A stretch of DNA of 64,000 nt from Fibrobacterota bacterium. Its GTDB lineage: Bacteria; Fibrobacterota; Chitinivibrionia; Chitinivibrionales; Chitinispirillaceae. Of this stretch, positions 1 through 8,921 are shown one piece after another (positions within the stretch are counted from its first letter, which is position 1; each line of letters opens with the position of its first letter). The notes below the pieces were generated by a model. The model had not been told where the DNA came from. It searched no databases and saw nothing but the letters and a program-made list of their open reading frames with translations. Location: contig JAEZKC010000048.1 of the NCBI GenBank assembly GCA_023436205.1, positions 1-64,000 on the forward strand, read 5' to 3'. The position numbers and the translations under genes are program-made.

Positions 1-230
1 GTGAACGCTAAGGAGTTTGGGGTCCCGCTTCCTTAATTTGAGCCAAAATGAACCCATTTTGCCCATTCACACTACTACCACCTACTTCTAGTTTTGTTCT
101 ATGCGGCAAACGCATATCACAAAATTCGTGATTGATACACTCTGATGCCTATCTTTGAGGGTGGACCAATGCGAGGGATGCCGCTGGTGATAGATGAGGC
201 GTCTTCGCCGTTAATAAGACAGAATACTTC
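1..230. other. Left edge, no gene recognised
   Basis: I see no gene in this stretch. The first 36 bases stay open in one frame up to a TAA at 34-36, so they could be the tail of a gene entering from the left, but the peptide is too short to identify. A small perfect hairpin follows at 44-61 (CAAAATG, loop AACC, CATTTTG) without a T run. Confidence 0.4.
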
Positions 231-489
231 GACTCCGGCGGACCTACGCTCAGTATGAACAGAACGGAGCAACATAAGCGAAACGGGGCCGTATCACTTT
301 AATGATCCGATTCTCATTAATTATCAATCATCAATCAAAAATCAACAATTCCCTTTGACTCCGACGGACCTACGCTCAGTATGAACGGAACGGAGCAACA
401 TAAGCGAAACGGGGCCGTATCACTTAAGGATCCGATTCTCATTAATTATCAATCATCAATCATCAATCAAAAAACAACTATTCCCCTTT
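231..489. repeat. Two-copy tandem direct repeat, about 126-133 bp per unit
   Basis: Copy 1 spans about 231-356 and copy 2 about 357-489. Both begin GACTCCG(G/A)CGGACCTACG and continue through CTCAGTATGAAC, GAGCAACATAAGCG and GGGGCCGTATCACTT to an AT-rich tail ending near CCCTTT. They differ by a few substitutions and by one extra 7-base unit (ATCATCA) in the tail of copy 2, so the tail itself holds a micro-repeat. The repeats end about 20 bases before a candidate promoter for the receiver gene at 608. No reading frame crosses them. They look like a dispersed intergenic repeat that duplicated locally. Confidence 0.85.
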
Positions 490-507
490 CTCTTCTCCGA
501 AATAAAT

Positions 508-536
508 TTGACACCCGACATTGTCATCTATCATAT
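508..536 (+). promoter_or_regulatory. Candidate sigma-70 promoter for the receiver gene at 608
   Basis: A perfect -35 box TTGACA lies at 508-513. A -10 box could be TATCAT at 529-534 (5/6 match, short 15-base spacer) or TCATAT at 531-536 (17-base spacer, weaker match). Transcription would begin near 543 and leave a leader of about 65 bases before the start codon at 608. Confidence 0.4.
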
Positions 537-607
537 TCTTCTTGAGGATAGTAACTCCCATTCACATTTACACCTTTCGCCTCGGAAAACCCGGAGGGCT
601 TGCGGCT

Positions 608-970
608 ATGCAGGAACGCATTGTGGTTATCGATGATCAGGAATTCGTAGTGGACTTCACCCGCTGCTTTCTGGAGGATGCGGGATTCACCAATATCGAA
701 ACCTTCACCGATCCGGTAAGGGCACTGGAAAGTTTCAGCGACGGTGCACCGGCCGTGGTGATCTCAGACTACAACATGCCAGGCATTAACGGTCTCGAGC
801 TGCTTGAACGGGCCAGCCGCATAAATTCCCACCTCTATGGGATGATCCTCACCGCAGAACCGCACATCTCTTCCTCCCAGGGAGTCCCGGTTTTCAACAA
901 AGACAACAGCTCCTACGAAAAGCTGATCCACTGCATTCACGATCATCTTGACAGCGTCGGTCAAAACTAA
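608..970 (+). CDS. Stand-alone response regulator receiver protein
   Basis: A 120-residue CheY-like receiver domain with no output domain. The acidic pocket (D9, D10), phospho-acceptor Asp54 (in SDYNMPG), Thr82 and Lys98 are all present, so it should accept phosphate from a histidine kinase and act by protein contact. I chose the ATG at 608 because a GGAGGG site lies about 11 bases upstream; the frame is open back to 521 but that extension does not look like receiver sequence. No kinase gene is nearby. The gene ends 4 bases inside the 3' end of the opposing mlaD-like gene. Confidence 0.85.
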   Translation: MQERIVVIDDQEFVVDFTRCFLEDAGFTNIETFTDPVRALESFSDGAPAVVISDYNMPGINGLELLERASRINSHLYGMILTAEPHISSSQGVPVFNKDNSSYEKLIHCIHDHLDSVGQN

Positions 971-1863
971 AAAATTGAAAAATCAAAATACTTTTTCGGG
1001 TTGCTCTTGACATCAGTCAGGAGCGAATCCATGCTTTGTGCCGTTTTGCTGAACATCTCGGATGTTTCTTTGAGGGTCCGCATCACCTCATTGACATCGG
1101 CGGCCATCTTCGGATCGCCCACCATGGAAGCAGCCAGCCCGTCACCGCTGTCTATCTTTGTGACTATATTGTCAAACTTCTTCGTTGCGCTGGTCAAATT
1201 GTTATATAGTGTTGGATCGTTCATCATTTTAGAAAAAGATCCCTTTGAATTCTGAATCTGATCCAGAAGCGATGTCAGTTCCGTTGTGGCAGAGAGCATA
1301 CTGTTGTAAAGTTCAGGATCGTTCATGAGTTTGCCAACGGTACCCTCGCTTGACTGGAAGTCGGTTACTATTTTGTCGATGCTGCGCGTAAGGTGCTCTA
1401 TCTGAACGAGGGAAGAGGAGAATGACTCCATAATCTGCTCAAACCCTATGGACTCCTTACCCTCGATTTTACCCCCCGGCAGAAGTGGCGGGGCATCAGG
1501 ATCCCCGGGATAAATCTCAAGATACTTGTCTCCCAAAAGCCCCATAGTCATGATATGCACTTTGGCATCGAGCCTTATTATATGGAAATACTTGCTCAGA
1601 ATATCGGCCTTTATTATCGTACCTGAATCCACCAGCTGAATCGACTCCACTTTGCCGACTTCTATCCCGTAAAGCCAAACAGGAGCCCCGGGGCGCAGTC
1701 CGCTTATATTCCTGAACTCGACCAGAAGCGGCTTTTTAGGGAAGAACACACCGCTTATGTTTCCGGAGTAAAAGATGGTGAAAAAGAAAAGCACCAGGCC
1801 CGCCGTGATGACTATCCCTGCCTTGAGCGTTGACCACATAAGTTTACGTTTTATTTCATACAT
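967..1863 (-). CDS. mlaD: MlaD-like MCE-domain protein of a lipid ABC transporter
   Basis: A 298-residue protein with one N-terminal membrane helix (about residues 14-36) followed by an MCE domain (about 40-125), which includes FRNISGLRPGAPVWLYGIEVG and the GLLGDKYLEI segment. The rest is a long helical region rich in Ser, Met and Leu, as is usual for tail regions that form a periplasmic tunnel. In Mla-type systems this subunit collects phospholipid for the MlaE/MlaF pump in the inner membrane. It is the last gene of a minus-strand operon, 39 bases after mlaF. Direction of transport and substrate cannot be read from the sequence. Confidence 0.88.
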   Translation of the reverse strand: MYEIKRKLMWSTLKAGIVITAGLVLFFFTIFYSGNISGVFFPKKPLLVEFRNISGLRPGAPVWLYGIEVGKVESIQLVDSGTIIKADILSKYFHIIRLDAKVHIMTMGLLGDKYLEIYPGDPDAPPLLPGGKIEGKESIGFEQIMESFSSSLVQIEHLTRSIDKIVTDFQSSEGTVGKLMNDPELYNSMLSATTELTSLLDQIQNSKGSFSKMMNDPTLYNNLTSATKKFDNIVTKIDSGDGLAASMVGDPKMAADVNEVMRTLKETSEMFSKTAQSMDSLLTDVKSNPKKYFDFSIF

Positions 1864-1902
1864 ACCGGCCTCGCAATCCCTGCGTTGTGAAAGAGGACAG
1901 TA

Positions 1903-2631
1903 CTACTCTTTCCAGTGACTAAGAAACTCCGTCAGTTCCGGATCGGTCGCATTTAGAAACTCTCTTTTATTTCCGTCAAAACGGATACTTCCGCCCTTGA
2001 GAAACATAAACCTCCCGGCGGTCTTGAGTGCGTCGGGGATTTCGTGTGTCACCATGATAAACCCATGCCCCTCACGGGCAAGGGACAGGATGAGCTGGCG
2101 AATCTTCTCGGCACTCATTGGGTCAAGATCGCTTGTGGGCTCATCATAGAAAAACATCTGCGGCTCCCGAGCAGCAAGTGACCGGGCGATGGCAACCCGG
2201 CGCAGCATCCCCCCGCTGAGCTCCTCGGGCATGAGCTTTTCGGTGTTTTCCATGGCCACCACTTTGAGAAGTTCCGCGACTTTGTTATTAATGGCAATTT
2301 CACTCATTTTCGTATGCTCCCGAAGGTAAAATGCCACGTTCTCCTTCACATTCATGGAATCGAACAGCGCTCCATCCTGGAAAACGATACTGAATTTCTT
2401 TCGCATCTCCATCAGTTCGCCTTCCTTCTTGTGTGTGATGTCTACATTGTCGATAATAATGGAACCCTCATCAGGGGTGATAAGCCTCATAATCAGCTTG
2501 AGGATAGTTGTTTTCCCTTCGCCACTTCCACCCATGATGGCCACGCGCTCATCGGATCGAATATGAAAGTTGACATTTTCGAGTATTGTGCGTTCGCCTC
2601 TGCGAAAAGTGACATTTTTGAATTCAATCAT
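1903..2631 (-). CDS. mlaF: MlaF-like ABC transporter ATP-binding protein
   Basis: A 242-residue ATPase of the Mla/Ttg2A type. Walker A is GGSGEGKTT (about residues 34-42), the Q-loop is VFQDGALFDS, the signature is LSGGMLRRVAIARSL, Walker B is MFFYDEPTSDLDP and the switch His sits in VTHE. It powers lipid movement by the MlaE permease. Its ATG overlaps the mlaE stop by 4 bases (ATGA), which implies translational coupling. Confidence 0.92.
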   Translation of the reverse strand: MIEFKNVTFRRGERTILENVNFHIRSDERVAIMGGSGEGKTTILKLIMRLITPDEGSIIIDNVDITHKKEGELMEMRKKFSIVFQDGALFDSMNVKENVAFYLREHTKMSEIAINNKVAELLKVVAMENTEKLMPEELSGGMLRRVAIARSLAAREPQMFFYDEPTSDLDPMSAEKIRQLILSLAREGHGFIMVTHEIPDALKTAGRFMFLKGGSIRFDGNKREFLNATDPELTEFLSHWKE

Positions 2632-3419
2632 ACGGTATACCCGAACAGAAGAAGTATCAGCTTGGTGATGAGAAAATCGCTGATTATTATGAGTATGGTT
2701 GACAGTACAAAAGCTCTTGTGGTGGCGCTCTTGAGCCCCATGGCTCCTCCCCGGGTCGCAAACCCGGTGTAACAGCTAACAGCCGCTATGACAAGTCCGA
2801 AAACAACGGGCTTTATTGATCCGGCCATGATATAGCGTGGCTCAAGCACGATGCGGATGGAATCCCAGTATATGGCTCCGCTTTGGTTGTTTACAAAAGA
2901 GTTTATGTAGTAGCCACCTGCAAGGGCGATGAAATCTCCCAGAACAGTGAGCACGGGGAGCATGAGCAGTGAGCCGATGATGCGGGGGGTGACCAGCTTT
3001 CGGATGGGATCAATTCCAAAAACCCGCAAGGTGTCGACCTGGTGGCGAAGCATCATTGAGCCGATTTCAGAGGCCATACCCGAACCGGCTCTACCGGCAA
3101 AGACTAGCCCCGTGGCAACCGGTCCGATTTCTGAAATGACCGAAATGCCCACAACCCGCCCCGTGTACATCTGTAAACCGAGTACGGCGAATTCAGCGGA
3201 TATTTGCAGTGTGAGGGCCATGCCGATAAAGAGCATCACCATGCTGTTAATGACAAATGTCCCCGTTCCAGAATAGTCCATCTGTTCGATGAGATCTTTA
3301 TAGTAGAAGGGTTTGCGTACAATGCCCATGAGCCCGTTGAAGCACAAAAGGTAGAACTCCTGCAGTTCCCAGAGCACAATTTTCATCAGTCGGATACTGT
3401 TTTCTGCTGTTTTTCTCAT
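2628..3419 (-). CDS. mlaE: MlaE-like permease of a lipid ABC transporter
   Basis: A 263-residue multi-pass membrane protein of the MlaE family. Typical stretches include the EIGPVATGLVFAGRAGSGMASEIG region (about 97-120), then MLRHQVDTLRVFGIDPIRKL and LVTPRIIGSLLMLPVL. It forms the membrane channel of an Mla-type transporter with the ATPase and MCE protein encoded just downstream. Its start overlaps the stop of the upstream AI-2E-type gene by 4 bases, and its stop overlaps mlaF by 4 bases. Confidence 0.92.
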   Translation of the reverse strand: MRKTAENSIRLMKIVLWELQEFYLLCFNGLMGIVRKPFYYKDLIEQMDYSGTGTFVINSMVMLFIGMALTLQISAEFAVLGLQMYTGRVVGISVISEIGPVATGLVFAGRAGSGMASEIGSMMLRHQVDTLRVFGIDPIRKLVTPRIIGSLLMLPVLTVLGDFIALAGGYYINSFVNNQSGAIYWDSIRIVLEPRYIMAGSIKPVVFGLVIAAVSCYTGFATRGGAMGLKSATTRAFVLSTILIIISDFLITKLILLLFGYTV

Positions 3420-4624
3420 TTTGTATTCGCCGCCTCTATCTGTGACCGGTACTCTTTACTGTAGATATCGAGAATGGAGATGACAAAAGCCGCCAGCGCC
3501 GGTCCAATGATAAAGCCCATCACCCCGAAATAACTCAGCCCTCCCAGAGTGGCAAAGAAGATAAGCAGATCGTGAATTCGAGCACCCGCTCCCACAACTC
3601 GCGGCCGGATCAGATTGTCGAGACTTGACACAATAAGGGTGCTTGAAAGTACTATGCCTACTCCTGCCCAGACATTTCCCAGAATGATCTGGATGATTGC
3701 TGCAGGTATGAGCACGATCCAGGGACCCACAAGCGGAATGACCGAGAGGATCACCATGATAAAACCCCACAGAAGCCAGGTGTCTATTCCGAAGATGAAC
3801 AGCGTGAGCCCTCCAACCGCACCCTGGGCCAGCCCGATAAAGAGGGTGGCGTTTACGGTTGCGCGACTTATAAGGGTGAACCGATCGATAATCATGTCTT
3901 CGTATTCCCGGCGCATGGGCAGAAGGTTTCTAAGGCGATCAAGGATGTTGGGGCCATCTACAAAGAAGTAGAACATGGTGAAAAGCATTATAAAGAGGTT
4001 GAGAATAAGGCCGAATACACCCGCTGAGGTTCGGTTAATGATGGTGGTTACGATTCCCGATGCGCTTCTTGCGACCTGTTCAAGCACCTGCCCCCAGTTA
4101 ACTTCGGAGAGACGGAACAGTCTGAAGATGACCGATCTTTGCAGATATTGCACTATTTCGCTTTCGCTCCCCTTATCGATCAGATCGCGTACCACCGGCT
4201 CAATGGTGACATACAGGTCGACTGCCTCTCCTACCACCAGATCGATAAGGATGAAGCTTGGAATGAGAAGCAGGAGGAGAAAGAGTAGAATGCAGATGGC
4301 AGATGTGGTCTTGCGGTGGTAGCGAAAGAGCCGCAAGAGGCGCTTGTAAACAGGGTAGAGAATGGTGGTGAACGTGAGCGCAAGCACCAGTGGAACGATG
4401 AAGGGGACAAGCAGTATGGGAACGGAAACGGCGATGCTTATGGCAAGCAGAACCAGCAGAAGTCTGCGGCTGAGTCTGTCGGTCGCTGGGCCGGGGACTG
4501 TTTGCTGGGCTGACTGCTCCTGCTGTGACCGGGCGACAGGCTCTTGAGGCTGTTGCTGGGGCTCTTCTGGATGAGGCTGCTGCTGCCGGTTCTCCTCATC
4601 GCGGTTTTTTCTTTCCTCGCTCAC
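3416..4624 (-). CDS. AI-2E family (PerM/YdiK-type) membrane transporter
   Basis: A permease of the AI-2E exporter superfamily of about 402 residues. It opens with a Gln/Glu/Pro-rich cytoplasmic tail (about residues 1-50), followed by roughly eight membrane helices. Family stretches include LIFFATLGGLSYFGVMGFIIGP near the end and an extracellular segment around DLIDKGSESEIVQYL. I prefer the GTG at 4624 because AGAGGA lies 6-7 bases upstream; the frame is open to 4684. It heads the operon with mlaE-mlaF-mlaD, joined to mlaE by a 4-base overlap. Family members move quorum signals, Na+/H+ or unknown solutes. The linkage suggests an envelope role, which is inference. A paralog lies at 13188-14405. 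Confidence 0.82.
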   Translation of the reverse strand: MSEERKNRDEENRQQQPHPEEPQQQPQEPVARSQQEQSAQQTVPGPATDRLSRRLLLVLLAISIAVSVPILLVPFIVPLVLALTFTTILYPVYKRLLRLFRYHRKTTSAICILLFLLLLLIPSFILIDLVVGEAVDLYVTIEPVVRDLIDKGSESEIVQYLQRSVIFRLFRLSEVNWGQVLEQVARSASGIVTTIINRTSAGVFGLILNLFIMLFTMFYFFVDGPNILDRLRNLLPMRREYEDMIIDRFTLISRATVNATLFIGLAQGAVGGLTLFIFGIDTWLLWGFIMVILSVIPLVGPWIVLIPAAIIQIILGNVWAGVGIVLSSTLIVSSLDNLIRPRVVGAGARIHDLLIFFATLGGLSYFGVMGFIIGPALAAFVISILDIYSKEYRSQIEAANTK

Positions 4625-4734
4625 GGGCAATTCCTCTGAAAGGGCCTGCCGTGTACCGTGCAGGCCTCTCTCACAAGGGCGCAAAAGCCGTGCCCGCAGC
4701 TATAAGTTATTGAGTTAACGACACCTGAAGCAGA

Positions 4735-4763
4735 TCACCCGCCTGCGGGAATCAGGCGGGTGA
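4735..4763 (-). terminator. Strong hairpin after the small membrane protein gene
   Basis: A perfect 11-bp stem (TCACCCGCCTG / CAGGCGGGTGA) with a 7-base loop follows the stop of the minus-strand gene at 4773. There is no clear T run on either side, so it may be a weak terminator or an RNA-stabilising hairpin between this gene and the transporter operon. Confidence 0.5.
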
Positions 4764-4772
4764 CTCTTTAGA

Positions 4773-5090
4773 CTATGCCCGTGCTTTGGCCTTCATCTGC
4801 TCAACCCGCAGTTTGTTTTTAAGCTGAGCGGCGATTCTGTCGATGCGGTTTTTGGTGTTTTCGACGATATTGTCGATGTTCTTATCGAGCTGGTTTGCCG
4901 ACTTGCCCTCCAGGTTGTTGCGGAATTCGGAGACCGCGTTTTCCATTTCGTGAACTGAATCCTTAGCGGCTTTTTTGACCTCTTCGGTAACTTTGCCATC
5001 GTGCTCGGTCATTTTCTTGATGACCAGACCTGCCGTTCCGGCCACGGCCACGGGAATTGCAACTGCCAATCCGGTTTTGAGTGCTGACAT
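4773..5090 (-). CDS. Small membrane-anchored protein of unknown function
   Basis: A 105-residue protein with an N-terminal hydrophobic segment (about residues 6-22, Ala/Val/Gly rich). A charged helical region follows, with many Lys, Glu and Asn and possible coiled-coil heptads. The start at 5090 is set by a strong AGGAGG site with short spacing to the ATG. It resembles YtxH- or DUF883-like envelope stress proteins in layout (short anchor plus amphipathic helix), but no family could be assigned with certainty. It is divergent from the outer-membrane assembly gene at 5239. Confidence 0.7.
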   Translation of the reverse strand: MSALKTGLAVAIPVAVAGTAGLVIKKMTEHDGKVTEEVKKAAKDSVHEMENAVSEFRNNLEGKSANQLDKNIDNIVENTKNRIDRIAAQLKNKLRVEQMKAKARA

Positions 5091-5238
5091 GGGCCCCTCC
5101 TTTTGTGTGTATGATCTAGTGCTCTTGGGCACTTCCGCTTATCCGTTTGAATTGATCATGCAATCCTCATGCCGCTCCCTTCTGTCGACTTTTGAGGCCC
5201 GCTCTTTGCACTTACCACTTCTGAAGGAGATAATCCTT

Positions 5239-7011
5239 ATGATAAACTTCAGACCCGCACTGATTTTCCTCTTCTGGGTTCCGCTTTGTTTCGCTCAGCT
5301 GTGGGATATAGGCGTTGTGAGCTTTTCCGGCAACCAGGTTTTCAGTAAAGATGACCTGCAGCAGATTATAAAGATCAGACCTTCCGGCTTTCTTTCCCCT
5401 GTGCGGGTTTCTTTTGAGCAGGTGGTGTCAGACAGAGAGGCGCTGGAGGCTTTTTACCGCAGAAGCGGCTACTACAATATCCTTGCCGCGGCATCATTGC
5501 GGCAGGAAGGTGAGGAGGGGAGAGCCAGTGTCATATTTTTTGTGGCTGAAGGTCCTCGTTTTTCTATTGATACTATTCAATTCAGAGGAAATGAGGTGTT
5601 TTCCGACAGTTTCTACCGATCGCTTGTCAGGGTTTCTTCCGGAGATGCTCTGGATTCATCCCTGGTGGAGCTGGGGAGACTTATAATCCTCGATACCCTC
5701 AGAAACAGAGGATATCTCTTTTCAAATGTGCTCTTTTCCATAACCCTCAACAGAGATTCGGCGGAGGGGTCGGTCATTTACTATATAGATGAAGGTCCGG
5801 TGGTGGAGGCGGGGGAGTTAGTGGTTACCGGACTTGAAAAGGTGCAGCAGGAGGTGGTTGAGCGTGAGCTATACTTTGAGAAGGGGGAGGTGCTCACTCC
5901 GGAAAAGATTTCCCGATCTGTAAGTAAACTTAACGGAACGGAACTTTTCAGTTCTGTCTACATTGAACCGCTTGACACTGTCCAGGGTGGTTACGGTGAC
6001 ACGGCCATGGTGCCTGTATTGGTAATCGTGCAGGAGGGGGACATGGCTGCGGTGCAGCTTGGGGGAGGGTATGGAGCGTTTCAGGGGTGGTATGGTCAAG
6101 CGAAGCTGCTTTACAGAAATCTGTTCGGATTGGGAAACAGCATCTCTCTTCAGGGACGGTTGTCATCGGTGGAGAAGGGGCTTACGCTTGCCTATCAGTA
6201 CCCTCATTTTCTTGAATTACCGCTCAGCGCCACAACAGAGCTCTTTTATGAGCGGCGCACAGAAGATTCCTATTCGGGGAATTTCTACGGGGGAAGTTTT
6301 CAGCTTTCTTCCCCGTTAAGGGAATCTCTTTTCTGGAGCGTGCAGGCCAGAGCGGAGCTGGTGAATGATTTCAAAGCGGAGGACTCCACTCCTCTTTTTC
6401 CACAGAATATGCAGAAAAACACTTTTCTTCTGGGGACGGGTATTCAGTATGATAATCGGGCCGGTTTTCTGAGGACCCGGGGTACGTTTTCAGAGCTGCG
6501 GCTTGAAGTTGCCGGTCCTTTTCTTCCTCAGACCAGTCAGTTTTATCGGCTGATGGGGGGAGGTCAGTTTTACTATCCTTTTTTTGGGAACATGACAGCT
6601 GTGAGTGCATTTCAGGGAGCGTTCGGGCGGGGATACGGGGAGGATGCCGGGCTTCTTCCGGAGTCGCAGCGGTTCAGGATTGGTTTCGGTTTCATTCCTG
6701 CGTTGAGGGGCTACAGTGAGGAGGAGGTGATGCCTCGGGATGAGCTGGGGAACGTGAGGGGGGCTGGAGCGTTAATGGTGTTTACGCCTCTTGAGCTGCG
6801 GATACCCCTGTTCTGGTATTTTCAGGGAGCTTTGTTTGTAGACGGAGGGGCAGCCTGGCGGGATGCATCCAGTGTCGATTTGACAGATGTGAAGTGGGCG
6901 TTCGGGCCGGGGTTGATTCTGAGGCTTCCCTTTGTGGCGCTGAGGGTGGATTACGGAATTCAGGCGGAGGATTTTTCCGGGCGGTTTCATCTGTCGGCTG
7001 GTGCGTTTTAG
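5239..7011 (+). CDS. BamA/TamA-family outer-membrane protein (POTRA plus beta-barrel)
   Basis: A 590-residue protein. It has a signal peptide (about 1-18, ending CFA), then POTRA-like repeats (VVSFSGNQVFSKDDL near 23-37, a second with FRGNEVFSDSFYRSLV, a third with LVVTGLEKVQQEVVEREL). A C-terminal 16-strand-type barrel follows from about residue 260, including LGGGYGAFQGWYGQAKLLYRN-like strands, and ends in Phe. Omp85 proteins insert or move proteins through the outer membrane. At this length, with three POTRAs, it fits a TamA-like or accessory BamA paralog better than the main BamA. The ATG at 5239 has AAGGAG 9 bases upstream. A partial sigma-54-like motif lies at 5195-5210 but is weak. Confidence 0.85.
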   Translation: MINFRPALIFLFWVPLCFAQLWDIGVVSFSGNQVFSKDDLQQIIKIRPSGFLSPVRVSFEQVVSDREALEAFYRRSGYYNILAAASLRQEGEEGRASVIFFVAEGPRFSIDTIQFRGNEVFSDSFYRSLVRVSSGDALDSSLVELGRLIILDTLRNRGYLFSNVLFSITLNRDSAEGSVIYYIDEGPVVEAGELVVTGLEKVQQEVVERELYFEKGEVLTPEKISRSVSKLNGTELFSSVYIEPLDTVQGGYGDTAMVPVLVIVQEGDMAAVQLGGGYGAFQGWYGQAKLLYRNLFGLGNSISLQGRLSSVEKGLTLAYQYPHFLELPLSATTELFYERRTEDSYSGNFYGGSFQLSSPLRESLFWSVQARAELVNDFKAEDSTPLFPQNMQKNTFLLGTGIQYDNRAGFLRTRGTFSELRLEVAGPFLPQTSQFYRLMGGGQFYYPFFGNMTAVSAFQGAFGRGYGEDAGLLPESQRFRIGFGFIPALRGYSEEEVMPRDELGNVRGAGALMVFTPLELRIPLFWYFQGALFVDGGAAWRDASSVDLTDVKWAFGPGLILRLPFVALRVDYGIQAEDFSGRFHLSAGAF

Positions 7012-7091
7012 CTTTTGGCAGACAGTGGCATGCCGTTCGCACTTGCTAACTGGGGTAAGGCGGGGTTTAAAACCGTAAAGGAGCGGGCATT

Positions 7092-7508
7092 ATGGTATAT
7101 GTCGATTTCTTAAAGAGAGTAAGACTTGAAGCCAGGATTGAAACACTTCACGACACCGAAAGAGCTGTGGAGGCGAGTCTGGCCACGTTAGGCGAGCGGC
7201 TTGAAGATGCAGATGTAAAGAGTTTGGGAGCCCAGCTTCCCTCTGAGCTCAAGGGCTTTCTTTCCGAACGGCACCATTTCACCCATTTCAACCTCGAAGA
7301 GTACTATAACAGGGTGGCGGCCCGGGCAGATGTGGGTTATCCCGAAGCGGTGACCCGTTCCAGGGCGGTTATGAAGGTTGTTGGGGAGGCGGTCACCAAC
7401 GGACTTGTCGATAAAATTCTGGAGCAGCTTCCAGGCGAGTACCGGGAGCTTTTCGGGCAGGAACCGCAGAATCCGCTTTCCCCTTCGCAACCGCGTAACG
7501 TGGCCTGA
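7092..7508 (+). CDS. DUF2267 family protein
   Basis: A 138-residue all-helical protein matching the DUF2267 pattern. It opens MVYVDFLKRVRLEA, then ERAVEASLATLGERL, AQLPSELKGFL, and a second half with a repeat of the same helical unit (AVMKVVGEAV, ILEQLPGEYRELFG). The biochemical role is unknown. The family often appears next to BON-domain and stress genes, as here. It is first of a plus-strand group with two BON proteins (12-base gap to the next gene). Confidence 0.85.
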   Translation: MVYVDFLKRVRLEARIETLHDTERAVEASLATLGERLEDADVKSLGAQLPSELKGFLSERHHFTHFNLEEYYNRVAARADVGYPEAVTRSRAVMKVVGEAVTNGLVDKILEQLPGEYRELFGQEPQNPLSPSQPRNVA

Positions 7509-7520
7509 CAGGAGGTCATT

Positions 7521-8183
7521 ATGCTTCCCGAGGAGGAACTGAAAAAAAGCGTGCTTGATCACCTTTTCTGGGATGATCGGGTGGATGCGTCCCGCATCGA
7601 TGTGGAAGTATCCGGAGGGCGGGTTCGACTTTCGGGGACTGTTCCCAGTGTGAGCGTTTCCAGGGCTGCCGAGCAGGATGTGTGGCATGTGGCCCGGGTA
7701 AGCGATGTCGAAAACACGCTTAAAGTTATAAAACCTGCGGGACCGCGCACTCCCAGCGATTCACAGCTTAAAAAACGGGTCACCGATGCTCTAAAGTCCA
7801 GTTCATCAATCGAAACCACCCATGTGGAGGTGGAGGTGATTGAGGGGGTAGTGACTGTAGGTGGATCTGTACCGGCCTACAGTCAAAAGCTTTACATCGA
7901 TGATCTTCTTGCCCAGTTGCGGGGTGTGTCTCAGGTGGTGAACGTGGTATCCGTGGTGCCTACCGGATCCATTCCCGACAGGGCACTTGCACTGAGGATA
8001 ACCGATATTTTGGGTAGTGATGGTTCCGTGCCGATTGAATCTGTGGATGTGACAGTTGAAAACGGGGTGGTGGTGCTCAGCGGGTCGGTTTTTTCCCGGG
8101 CGGTCAAGACCTGCATTGAAGAGAAAGTGGTGCATCTACTGGGAGTGCGGGGGATACACAATCAAATCGTGGTGGAGCCATAG
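7521..8183 (+). CDS. Triple BON-domain protein
   Basis: A 220-residue protein made of three BON domains at about 5-70, 78-145 and 152-218. Each carries the V-x-V-x-x-G-x-V-x-L-x-G-x-V core (IDVEVSGGRVRLSGTV, VEVEVIEGVVTVGGSV, VDVTVENGVVVLSGSV). No signal peptide is seen, so unlike OsmY it probably stays in the cytoplasm. BON domains bind lipid surfaces or ligands and are linked with envelope stress. An AGGAGG site precedes the ATG. It lies in one group with DUF2267 upstream and another triple-BON gene downstream. Confidence 0.88.
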   Translation: MLPEEELKKSVLDHLFWDDRVDASRIDVEVSGGRVRLSGTVPSVSVSRAAEQDVWHVARVSDVENTLKVIKPAGPRTPSDSQLKKRVTDALKSSSSIETTHVEVEVIEGVVTVGGSVPAYSQKLYIDDLLAQLRGVSQVVNVVSVVPTGSIPDRALALRITDILGSDGSVPIESVDVTVENGVVVLSGSVFSRAVKTCIEEKVVHLLGVRGIHNQIVVEP

Positions 8184-8217
8184 TACTGACCGTTGTTGAT
8201 GGAGAAGGGAGTAGAAG

Positions 8218-8865
8218 ATGACAGACGAGGAGTTGATGCGCTTAGTTATGGAGCAGCTCGATTGGGATGCGCGCTTGGAGAGGGCGGAGATAATTCCGGA
8301 GATTTCAGAAGGCAGAGTGGTGCTTCACGGGGAGGTAAGATCGCTTCTTCAGATCAAGGCTGCGGAACTGGCGGTGAAGAGTGTTGCCGGTGTCAAATCG
8401 GTTGATAACAAATTGAGAATCGTGCATGGTGAGAAGCGCATTGATGAGGTGATTGCTGCAATTTTGCACACTGCTCTCAAATCCGATCCTGAGATAGATG
8501 ATTCCACCATAGATTTTTCAGTTGACGGGGGGATCGTGACCCTTACGGGCTCGGTCGACGCCTACTGGAAAAAGGAGAAGGTGGATTCAATTGCGGCTCA
8601 TGCGGGGCCTGCCGTTGTGGTTCAGAACAAGCTTGAGGTGGTGCTCACCGATGTTCCGGAGGATCGCAGAATTGCCGATGATGTGAGAATGGCTCTTGAG
8701 CGGATGCAGGCTGCCGATACCCGCTATGTGACTGTTCAGGTCGAAAATGGCATTGTGACGCTAACCGGTAAGGTTAACAACTGGACATATTACAACAATG
8801 CCGAATATGCCGCCCGTCACACCAGAGGGGTAAGAGAGTTGAAGAACGGGCTTCTGATGATATGA
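8218..8865 (+). CDS. Second triple BON-domain protein
   Basis: A 215-residue paralog of the preceding gene, again with three BON domains: IIPEISEGRVVLHGEV near 23-38, DFSVDGGIVTLTGSV in the middle and VQVENGIVTLTGKV near 175. There is no signal peptide. It begins with ATG at 8218, 34 bases after the upstream stop, behind a GGAGAAGGGAG-type ribosome site. The two genes probably arose by tandem duplication. The frameshifted rtcB follows. Confidence 0.87.
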   Translation: MTDEELMRLVMEQLDWDARLERAEIIPEISEGRVVLHGEVRSLLQIKAAELAVKSVAGVKSVDNKLRIVHGEKRIDEVIAAILHTALKSDPEIDDSTIDFSVDGGIVTLTGSVDAYWKKEKVDSIAAHAGPAVVVQNKLEVVLTDVPEDRRIADDVRMALERMQAADTRYVTVQVENGIVTLTGKVNNWTYYNNAEYAARHTRGVRELKNGLLMI

Positions 8866-8921
8866 ATTACTAGAATGTAGCAGATTTGTAAATTACGAAG
8901 GAAGATGAACACAGGCACGGT

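Noticed and set aside
231..489. CRISPR array or phage attachment repeats
   Set aside because: Only two long adjacent copies, no spacers, no cas, integrase or tRNA gene nearby.
5195..5210. Second sigma-54-like promoter (AGGCCCGCTCTTTGCA) before the BamA/TamA-like gene
   Set aside because: Spacing is right, but the -24 element is imperfect and such partial matches are expected by chance; kept only as a remark.
4975..5238. N-terminal extension of the BamA/TamA-like protein
   Set aside because: The extension runs across the divergent gene and its ribosome site; a clear signal peptide begins at 5239.
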